6,611 nt of DNA from Chloroflexota bacterium (lineage in GTDB: Bacteria; Chloroflexota; Limnocylindria; P2-11E). Below, piece by piece: positions 1-6,611 of this stretch (position 1 is the first letter of the stretch; every line of letters starts with the position of its first letter). The DNA is taken from contig VGPA01000075.1 of NCBI GenBank assembly GCA_016875665.1, positions 1 through 6,611 of the forward strand, read 5' to 3'. A program made the translations under genes and the position numbers. A model generated the notes under the pieces. It was not told the origin of the DNA. It did no database searches and saw nothing but the letters and a program-made list of their open reading frames with translations.

Positions 1-1828
<1,828 letters not shown>

Positions 1829-1832
<4 letters not shown>

Positions 1833-2335
1833 GTGCCTTCCTTCTGGCCGAGTGCCGCCTGGATCCGGTCGAACATCCCGGGCGGGATGCGGTAGCGCCG
1901 CTCGAGCTCGCCGCGCCGGTCTTCCGGCATGCGGAGGAACGTCGCCGTCGCCTCCGCGAGGACTTCGCCGCCTTCGCGCTTGATCGCGCCCGCGGTCTCG
2001 ATCATGCGGCCGCGGTCGCGGACGATCTCACCGCTGACGACCAGCGGCTCCCCCACCGGCACGGGTTTGCGGAACTTGAGCCCGAGCCGCGCGGTGACCG
2101 CCCAGACGCCGCTCTGGAAGATGGCCCACCCCATGGTCTCGTCGAGCAGCGCGGTGACGACGCCGCCGTGCACCGTGCCGTCGTAGCCCTGGTGCCGCCG
2201 CTCGGGTGTGAAACGCACCTCGGACCTGCCCGGCGCGGCCTGCATGTCCATGTGCAGGCCGTGCGGGTTCTCGGTCCCGCAGCCGAAGCACCAATGGCCG
2301 AAGTCGACACCCAAAGACGCAAGGCTCGTCGTCAT
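1829..2335 (-). CDS. Hotdog-fold thioesterase, PaaI/4HBT type
   Basis: A 168-residue protein of the hotdog-fold acyl-CoA thioesterase type. The N-terminal part has WCFGCGTENPHGLHM (residues 15-29), an introductory Cys-x-x-Cys segment common in this subfamily. The core motif HGGVVTALLDETMGWA lies at residues 56-71; His56-Gly-Gly and the acidic pair Asp65-Glu66 fit the usual active-site helix. KFRKPVPVGEPL (87-98) matches the strand and turn that follow in PaaI-like proteins. Family members hydrolyse thioester bonds of acyl- or aryl-CoA in the cytoplasm; the substrate here cannot be read from the sequence. The ATG at 2335 lies 17 bases after the gyrB stop, with no strong ribosome binding site, so translation may be coupled to gyrB. 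The stop overlaps the gyrA ATG by 4 bases. Its place between the two gyrase genes gives no obvious functional link and may just reflect co-transcription. Confidence 0.9.
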
Positions 2336-2352
2336 GACCTAGAAGACGGCCT

Positions 2353-4455
2353 TCATACGTCGAGCGCCGCCTTCTTCGCGTTCGCCATGATCCACTTCTT
2401 CCGGCCCTCGACCTCGTTGCCCATGAGCTCATCGAAGACCTCGTCCGCCTTCTCGGCGTCCTCGAGCGTGACGCGTCGCAGCGTGCGCGTCGCGGGGTTC
2501 AGCGTGGTCTCCCACAGCTGGTCCGCGTTCATCTCGCCGAGACCCTTGTACCGCGCGATGGCCGGGTCGCGGCCGCCCTTGCCGTCATCGGTCCCTTCGT
2601 CGGTCGACGCGGACGCCGCCTCGGCGGCCTCCGCCTCCGCCTCCGCCTCGCCCTTGGCGCCCTTGCCCTTCGCCTTGGTCGTCTTCTTGCGGTCGTCGCG
2701 GCGTTTGGCGGCCAGCGACTTCAGCTCCTTGATCGCTTTGTCGCGTTCGGAGTCCGAGTAGGCCCAGCGCACTTCGCGGCCGAGCTGGAGCCGGTAGAGG
2801 GGCGGCTGGCCGATGAAGACGCGGCCCGCGTCGATGAGGGGGCGGAAGTGGCGGTACAGGAGGGTGAGGAGCAGCGTGCGGATGTGCGATCCGTCGACGT
2901 CCGCGTCGGCGAGCAGGATCGTCTTGCCGTAGCGGAGCTTCGACATGTCGAAGAAGTCGCCGATGCCAGTGCCGAGCGCGGTGATGATCGCGCGGATCTC
3001 CTCGTTGCCGAGCATCTTGTCGGCGCGCGCCTTCTCGACGTTGAGGATCTTGCCGCGCAGCGGCAGGATCGCCTGGAAGCGCCGGTCGCGGCCCTGCTTG
3101 GCGGAGCCGCCGGCCGAGTCGCCCTCGACGATCACGAGCTCGCTCCGCTCGGCGGAGCGCTCGGAGCAGTCGGCGAGCTTGCCCGGGAGCGAGAAGCCGT
3201 CGAGCGCGCCCTTGCGCAGCACGAGATCGCGCGCCTTGCGCGCCGCTTCACGTGCGCGAAACGCGGTCAGGCACTTCTCGACGATGCGCCGCGCGTCCTG
3301 CGGGTTCTCCTCCAGGAACGTCCCGAGCGCGTCGTTCACCGCGGAGGCGACCTGACCCTGCACCTCGGCGTTGCCCAGCCGGGTCTTGGTCTGACCCTCG
3401 AACTGCGGCTCCTTGATCTTGATCGAGATCACCGCGGTGAGGCCTTCGCGCACGTCCTCGGCGGTGAGGTTGGGGTCCGCCTCCTTGAGCGCGCTGATCT
3501 TCCGCGCGTGCGCGTTGATCGTGCGCGTGAGGGCGGTGCGGAAGCCGGTCAGGTGGGCGCCGCCGTCCATGGTGTTGATGTTGTTCGCGAAGGTGTGGAC
3601 CTTTTCGCCGAAGGAGTCGTTGTACTGGAGCGAGGCCTCCACGACTGTGTCGTTCTCGAAGGAGCGCTCCACGTACACGGGGCGGTGGAGCGGCTGGACG
3701 CTCTTGTTGAGGTGGCGCACGAAGGACACGACCCCGCCGTCGAAGTAGAAGGACTCGTCGCCGCCGGTGCGTTCGTCGTGAAGCGAGAGCCACAGCCCCT
3801 TGTTGAGGTACGCGGTCTCGCGCAGCCACTGCACGACGATGGCCGCGTCCCACTCGATCACCGGGAACATCTCCGGATCCGGCGTGAACGTGGTGATCGT
3901 GCCGGTCGGATTCGGACGCTCCTTCCAGATCAAGGCCGGCGGCGCGAACTTGCCCTTGGCGATCTGCTTCACCTTGGATGTGGGCTTGCCGCGCTCGTAG
4001 GTCTGCTCGAACACCTTCCCGTCGCGGTGCACCTCGACGCGCAGCCACGTCGAGAGCGCGTTGACGACCGACACACCCACCCCATGGAGACCGCCCGAGA
4101 CCTTGTAGCCCGCGCCGCCGAACTTGCCGCCGGCGTGGAGGATCGTGTGCACGACCTCGAGCGCCGACTTGCCGGTCTGCTTTTGGATGTCGGTCGGGAT
4201 GCCGCGGCCGTTGTCGGCCACCGTGATCGTCTTGTCGGCGTGGATCGTCACGTCGATGCGGTCGCACGTGCCGTTCATCGCCTCGTCGATCGAGTTGTCG
4301 AGGACTTCGCGGATGAGGTGATGGAGGCCGCGCAGGTCGGTGGTGCCGATGTACATGCCGGGGCGCCGGCGGACCGCCTCGAGCCCCTCGAGGACCTGGA
4401 TGTCCTTCGCCGAGTACGTACCCCCGGCCTTGGTCTCCGTCGTCTTGATCGCCAC
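2353..4455 (-). CDS. gyrB: DNA gyrase subunit B
   Basis: This is the 700-residue ATPase and Toprim subunit of gyrase. The GHKL ATPase domain shows EVLDNSIDEAMNG with general base Glu50 and Asn54, DNGRGIP (Asp81), and GGLHGVGVSVVNAL (121-134). The transducer lysine motif QTK is at 355-357. The Toprim domain has EGDSAGGSAKQGR starting at Glu444 and LLADADVDGSH with metal ligands near Asp517, Asp519 and Asp521. The tail carries RYKGLGEMNADQLWETTLNP (635-654), which is gyrase-like rather than ParE-like. Between residues about 577 and 632, after the Toprim domain, there is a Lys-rich then Glu/Ala-rich then Asp/Gly-rich low-complexity insert. The start chosen is GTG at 4455, with AGGAGG four bases upstream, because this is where family similarity begins (AIKTTETKAGGTYSAKDIQVLEG). 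The same frame stays open upstream to 4896, but that stretch is the parB gene in another frame. The gene lies 10 bases after parB. Confidence 0.97.
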   Translation of the reverse strand: MAIKTTETKAGGTYSAKDIQVLEGLEAVRRRPGMYIGTTDLRGLHHLIREVLDNSIDEAMNGTCDRIDVTIHADKTITVADNGRGIPTDIQKQTGKSALEVVHTILHAGGKFGGAGYKVSGGLHGVGVSVVNALSTWLRVEVHRDGKVFEQTYERGKPTSKVKQIAKGKFAPPALIWKERPNPTGTITTFTPDPEMFPVIEWDAAIVVQWLRETAYLNKGLWLSLHDERTGGDESFYFDGGVVSFVRHLNKSVQPLHRPVYVERSFENDTVVEASLQYNDSFGEKVHTFANNINTMDGGAHLTGFRTALTRTINAHARKISALKEADPNLTAEDVREGLTAVISIKIKEPQFEGQTKTRLGNAEVQGQVASAVNDALGTFLEENPQDARRIVEKCLTAFRAREAARKARDLVLRKGALDGFSLPGKLADCSERSAERSELVIVEGDSAGGSAKQGRDRRFQAILPLRGKILNVEKARADKMLGNEEIRAIITALGTGIGDFFDMSKLRYGKTILLADADVDGSHIRTLLLTLLYRHFRPLIDAGRVFIGQPPLYRLQLGREVRWAYSDSERDKAIKELKSLAAKRRDDRKKTTKAKGKGAKGEAEAEAEAAEAASASTDEGTDDGKGGRDPAIARYKGLGEMNADQLWETTLNPATRTLRRVTLEDAEKADEVFDELMGNEVEGRKKWIMANAKKAALDV
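2627..2649. repeat. GCCTCC hexanucleotide tandem repeat within gyrB
   Basis: About 3.8 perfect copies of GCCTCC (plus strand) encode alternating Glu-Ala in the GyrB linker at residues 603-610. The unit is six bases, so a gain or loss by slippage would add or remove Glu-Ala pairs without breaking the frame. It lies in the low-complexity insert, away from catalytic motifs, where such changes are probably tolerated. Confidence 0.8.
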
Positions 4456-4459
4456 GCAG

Positions 4460-4465
4460 CCTCCT
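4460..4465 (-). promoter_or_regulatory. Ribosome binding site of gyrB
   Basis: A perfect AGGAGG sits directly against the parB TAG stop codon and four bases before GTG at 4455. It is the strongest Shine-Dalgarno match at any junction in the cluster and decides the gyrB start. It would allow re-initiation by ribosomes finishing parB as well as independent loading. Confidence 0.8.
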
Positions 4466-5332
4466 CTACTTGCCCGCGCGAGTGAGCAGCTCGTACAGCC
4501 GTTCGAAGTCTTCGCTGGTGTAGAACTCGATCGCGATGCGGCCGCCCTTGTTGGCGCCGCGGGTGATCTCCACCTTGGTTCCCAGCGCCGCCCGCAGCTC
4601 GGCCTCCGCCTGAGTCGTCTCTGGATCGTTGTCGCGCAGGCGCGAGCGGCGAACCGGCCTGCCCGCGGGGTGGACCATCTTGCGAGCCAGTGCTTCGGCC
4701 TCGCGCACCGAAAGGTTCTTCGCGAGGATCTCACCCAGCGCGTTGATCGCCTCCGAAAGCGGCAGGGGGAGCAGCGCGCGGAGATGTCCTTCGCTGATCT
4801 TCCCCTCGACGACCGCGTCCTGGAGCATCTGCGGCGCGCCGAGCGCGCGCAGCGTGTTCGCGACCGCCGGGCGCGACTTCCCAACCCGTTCCGCAAGCTG
4901 CTCCTGCGTGAGGTCGTACGTCTCCATGAGGAGCTTGTAGGCCCGGGCCGTCTCGATGGCGTTGAGATCCGCGCGCTGGAGGTTCTCCACGAGCGCGAGC
5001 TCGAGGCGGTCGCTGACCTCCTCGCGGATCACGGCGGGGATCGACGTCTTCTGCGCGAGGCGCGACGCGAGCACGCGGCGATGCCCCGCGACGAGCTCGA
5101 AGTCGTCGCCTTTGCGCGAAACCACAATTGGTTGCAGGACGCCGTGCTTCTGGATTGAGGCCGCGAGGGCGTCCAACTCCCCCTTGTCGAAGGTCTGGCG
5201 TGGCTGCTGGGGGTTTGGCACGACCCGCTCAAGCGGAATCTCCGAGGCGGCCGGGCGCGGTGCTGCCTGCGTCGTGGCCGGCGTCTGGCCCAAAAGCACA
5301 TCGAGTCCCCGGCCGAGTCCCCCTCTTGCCAT
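4466..5332 (-). CDS. parB: Chromosome-partitioning protein ParB (Spo0J type)
   Basis: A 288-residue parS-binding CTPase clamp that spreads along DNA next to parS and works with ParA in chromosome segregation. The N-terminus GGLGRGLDVLLG (4-15) is the usual ParA-contact peptide. The ParB/Srx CTP-binding domain follows, with VVPNPQQPRQTFD (37-49), HGVLQPIVV (63-71), GHRR (83-86) and ENLQRADLN (116-124). The helix-turn-helix is LTQEQLAERVGKSRPAVANT (141-160). The C-terminal dimerisation segment ends in IEFYTSEDFERLYELL (268-283). Length and domain order are typical. The oddity is His84, where the family motif is GERR; in characterised ParB proteins that Glu takes part in CTP hydrolysis. The ATG at 5332 overlaps the parA stop by one base (TGATG) and has GGGAGGA eight bases upstream. 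The gene ends 10 bases before gyrB. Confidence 0.96.
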   Translation of the reverse strand: MARGGLGRGLDVLLGQTPATTQAAPRPAASEIPLERVVPNPQQPRQTFDKGELDALAASIQKHGVLQPIVVSRKGDDFELVAGHRRVLASRLAQKTSIPAVIREEVSDRLELALVENLQRADLNAIETARAYKLLMETYDLTQEQLAERVGKSRPAVANTLRALGAPQMLQDAVVEGKISEGHLRALLPLPLSEAINALGEILAKNLSVREAEALARKMVHPAGRPVRRSRLRDNDPETTQAEAELRAALGTKVEITRGANKGGRIAIEFYTSEDFERLYELLTRAGK

Positions 5333-6120
5333 CAGACCACTCCTCCCATCGCAATCGGCACGGTCGCCGCCATGCGCTGCCAGAGCTCCGCGGCCAGCTC
5401 GTCGTAGGCGGCAGCGGCCCTCGAACCGGGGTCGTACATGCTGATCGGAAGGCCGTGGCTGGGCGCCTCAGCGAGTCTGACGGCGCGCGGGATGCGGACG
5501 TTCGCCACCAGATCCGGAAAGTGCCGGTGGACCTCCTCGGTGACTGCCATCGAGAGACGGTTGCGGCGATCCTCCATGGTCAAGACGATCGCCAGCACTT
5601 TGAGCCGCTCGTTGAGCCGGGCCCTGACCGCCTCAATCGTCGTCAGCAGCTGAGCCAACCCCTCGAGCGCATAGAACTCGCACTGGACCGGAACGATGAC
5701 GGCGTCGCCAGCCGCCAGCGCGTTGATCGTCAGAAGGCCGAGTGCCGGCGGGCAGTCGATCATCACCGTGTCGTATCGGGAGGCCTGCTTGAGCGCGTCC
5801 CTCAGCCGATACTCGCGAGCCAGCATCGGTACGAGCTCGACCTCCGCGCCGGCCAGCTCGCTCGATGACGGCACGAGATCGAGGCCCTCAACGGGTGTCG
5901 GCGAGACGTTGTCCGCCAGGACGCCGTCTCGAAGAACCAGGTCGTAGACCGAGCGAGATCCGTCCTTCTTCACGCCAAGCCCGCTCGTGGCGTTCCCCTG
6001 TGGGTCCAGATCGACGAGCAGGACCCTCTGGCCGCGACCAACCAGGGACGCGCTAAGGCTGATGGCGGTAGTCGTCTTTCCCACCCCGCCCTTTTGGTTG
6101 GTCACAACGAGGGTGCTCAC
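5332..6120 (-). CDS. parA: Chromosome-partitioning ATPase ParA (Soj type)
   Basis: A 262-residue deviant-Walker ATPase that binds DNA non-specifically as an ATP dimer and is released by ParB, moving parS regions apart. The deviant Walker A motif KGGVGKTT is at residues 10-17 with the signature Lys10. DLDPQGN (37-43) is the A' segment, and VMIDCPPALGLLTINAL (119-135) carries Walker B. The C-terminal IPRAVRLAEAPSHGLPI (210-226) is the conserved Soj region linked to DNA binding. Length is normal for a chromosomal Soj, and no N-terminal DNA-binding domain of the plasmid type is present. The start chosen is GTG at 6120, which overlaps the stop of the preceding gene (GTGA) and puts the Walker motif at the usual distance. 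An in-frame ATG at 6186 would add 22 residues unlike the family. No Shine-Dalgarno sequence precedes the GTG, so coupling to the upstream gene is likely. Confidence 0.96.
   Translation of the reverse strand: MSTLVVTNQKGGVGKTTTAISLSASLVGRGQRVLLVDLDPQGNATSGLGVKKDGSRSVYDLVLRDGVLADNVSPTPVEGLDLVPSSSELAGAEVELVPMLAREYRLRDALKQASRYDTVMIDCPPALGLLTINALAAGDAVIVPVQCEFYALEGLAQLLTTIEAVRARLNERLKVLAIVLTMEDRRNRLSMAVTEEVHRHFPDLVANVRIPRAVRLAEAPSHGLPISMYDPGSRAAAAYDELAAELWQRMAATVPIAMGGVV
5341..5347 (-). promoter_or_regulatory. Ribosome binding site of parB
   Basis: GGGAGGA lies inside the last codons of parA, eight bases before the parB ATG at 5332. Good match and spacing support this start, which is also the one that keeps the GLGRGL peptide at the protein N-terminus. 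Confidence 0.7.
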
Positions 6121-6491
6121 GACGCTGTGGCCTGGAGGCCAGACCAGCGATCGATGGCATCGTTCTTGATCCGGTAGCGCTCGCACATGGCATAGAAGCG
6201 TCCTGCGACATGCGGGTCGAGGCGATCGAGGTGCCGCTCGATGAGCGGAACCACCTCATCGCGCAGATAGGACCCGCGCAGCATCCACTGGTAGTATCGG
6301 CGCCCCGAGTGATCGTAGGGCCCGTAGAGGCGACCGCCAGGCACTGCGCGCTCAAGCCATCGGAATGTCTGCTCATGCCGGGTGTGCATCCGGATGGTTA
6401 TCTGAGGCTGCTTCCCGTCGCCACCGAAGTGACCCTCCCCCAGCAAGAGACCGAGGAAGAAGCCCACGGACATGTCGTCGAGCTCAAGCAC
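6117..6491 (-). CDS. LAGLIDADG endonuclease-like protein, single motif
   Basis: A 124-residue protein with one LAGLIDADG helix, VGFFLGLLLGEGHF (residues 9-22), in which Glu19 occupies the acidic metal-binding position. Downstream ITIRMHTRHEQTFRWL (31-46) and GGRLYGPYDHSGRRYYQWML (52-71) fit the alpha-beta-beta-alpha core of the family: a strand carrying basic residues, then a Tyr/Arg-rich strand. With one motif it would have to act as a homodimer. Free-standing members are usually intron or intein homing endonucleases, though some relatives are DNA-binding regulators such as WhiA. No intron or intein surrounds this gene; it stands as the first gene of the operon, overlapping parA by 4 bases. 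The start used is GTG at 6491 with no clear ribosome binding site; ATG at 6473 (residue 7), just before the motif, is an alternative. DNA-cleavage activity is not established. Confidence 0.75.
   Translation of the reverse strand: MLELDDMSVGFFLGLLLGEGHFGGDGKQPQITIRMHTRHEQTFRWLERAVPGGRLYGPYDHSGRRYYQWMLRGSYLRDEVVPLIERHLDRLDPHVAGRFYAMCERYRIKNDAIDRWSGLQATAS
6128..6141 (-). promoter_or_regulatory. Possible hairpin in front of the parA start
   Basis: The mRNA reads TGGCC-TCCA-GGCCA, a 5-bp stem with a 4-base loop, ending 7 bases before the parA GTG, where a ribosome binding site would be expected. It lies inside the last codons of the upstream gene, so ribosomes finishing that gene would melt it. 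The stem is short, and it may simply reflect coding sequence. Confidence 0.25.
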
Positions 6492-6506
6492 GATTCACGG
6501 GAAACA
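6491..6506. promoter_or_regulatory. Degenerate parS-like site
   Basis: Compared with the Spo0J/ParB consensus TGTTTCACGTGAAACA, this 16-mer (CGATTCACGGGAAACA) matches at 13 positions and differs at positions 1, 3 and 10. The core TTCACG and the right arm GAAACA are kept. It sits at the very start of the parAB-containing operon and touches the first base of the first gene, a natural place for a parS site. Three mismatches may be too many for tight binding, so this remains a candidate. Confidence 0.4.
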
Positions 6507-6511
6507 ATACA

Positions 6512-6519
6512 GTGAAACA
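6512..6519. promoter_or_regulatory. Perfect parS half-site
   Basis: GTGAAACA is an exact parS half-site, five bases to the right of the degenerate full site. The left half of a palindrome is absent. Together the two give three GAAACA-type arms within 29 bases of otherwise ordinary leader sequence. Confidence 0.35.
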
Positions 6520-6577
6520 AAGTAGGACGCGATGAGAGCCCGCACTGGGAGCTCCGGAGCCCGTCATGGAGGGTCAT

Positions 6578-6583
6578 ATTCTA
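6578..6583 (-). promoter_or_regulatory. Weak candidate -10 element for the operon
   Basis: On the minus strand TAGAAT lies 87 bases before the first start codon, in the most AT-rich part of the leader. No convincing -35 hexamer is visible at 16-18 bases upstream, within the 28 bases left before the window ends. The 6492-6611 leader otherwise holds the parS-like elements, a 10-bp palindrome (GCTCCGGAGC, 6551-6560) and no recognisable gene. Confidence 0.2.
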
Positions 6584-6611
6584 CTCCAAACCGGGTGTTT
6601 ACGCCTAATCA

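Noticed and set aside
3141..3159. Perfect 8-bp stem with a 3-base loop in gyrB
   Set aside because: It encodes the repeated SER/AERSE wording in front of the conserved Toprim motif in GC-rich DNA; with no T-tract and a mid-gene position it is not a terminator.
2848..4485. A 545-codon open frame on the plus strand
   Set aside because: Antisense shadow of gyrB; low-complexity composition and no family motifs.
4456..4896. N-terminal extension of gyrB to an ATG at 4896
   Set aside because: This stretch is parB read in another frame (Arg/Ser-rich translation). GyrB similarity and the AGGAGG site both point to GTG at 4455.
5120..5133. Inverted repeat AACCA-CAAT-TGGTT inside parB, considered as a parS or operator
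   Set aside because: It does not match the parS consensus and encodes the conserved LQPIVV motif; the symmetry is probably incidental.
6121..6186. N-terminal extension of parA to an ATG at 6186
   Set aside because: The extra 22 residues overlap the LAGLIDADG gene and do not resemble ParA; ParA normally begins a few residues before the Walker A strand.
6551..6560. 10-bp palindrome GCTCCGGAGC in the leader, considered as a terminator or operator
   Set aside because: It is too short, has no T-tract on either strand and no second copy, so no function can be supported.

Overview
The window reads as one continuous gene cluster, all on the minus strand, in GC-rich bacterial chromosomal DNA. In transcription order (from the right end to the left) it holds: a 120-base non-coding leader; a short single-motif LAGLIDADG endonuclease-like gene; parA; parB; gyrB; a small hotdog-fold thioesterase; and the first 610 codons of gyrA, which runs off the left edge. 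Every junction is tight: a 4-base overlap (LAGLIDADG/parA), a 1-base overlap (parA/parB), a 10-base gap with a strong ribosome binding site (parB/gyrB), a 17-base gap (gyrB/thioesterase) and a 4-base overlap (thioesterase/gyrA). Together these suggest a single operon joining chromosome segregation (ParA/ParB) with the two gyrase subunits.

The most notable item is inside gyrA. Reading the minus strand from the ATG at 1832 gives a canonical type IIA topoisomerase that stops after GNFG, continues for exactly 157 residues as an intein (Cys114 to Asn270 of the precursor, 1493 to 1023), and resumes with Ser and the catalytic-tyrosine segment (AAAMRYTEAR). It is a mini-intein: all the splicing blocks are present, but there is no homing endonuclease domain. 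The insertion point differs from that of the well-known mycobacterial GyrA intein, which lies directly after the catalytic tyrosine; here it is 11 residues upstream of that tyrosine. No forward-strand gene in the window looks real; the long forward frames are antisense shadows of gyrA and gyrB.

Smaller points of interest are as follows. The ParB CTP-binding motif reads GHRR instead of GERR. GyrB carries a low-complexity charged insert of about 50 residues after its Toprim domain. GyrA has Val at the position of E. coli Ser83 and a short extra loop further on. A 13/16 match to the parS consensus and a nearby perfect half-site lie in the leader just upstream of the first gene. The hairpin in front of the parA GTG start suggests translational coupling.

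Organism: high GC, a chromosomal-type ParABS near gyrase genes, a GyrB without the long E. coli-type insert, and a GyrA of the YRKSAAIVGEVM...SMRYPL type suggest a Chloroflexota-like or other high-GC lineage outside the Proteobacteria. This is an impression from motif wording, not a database result, and is held weakly.
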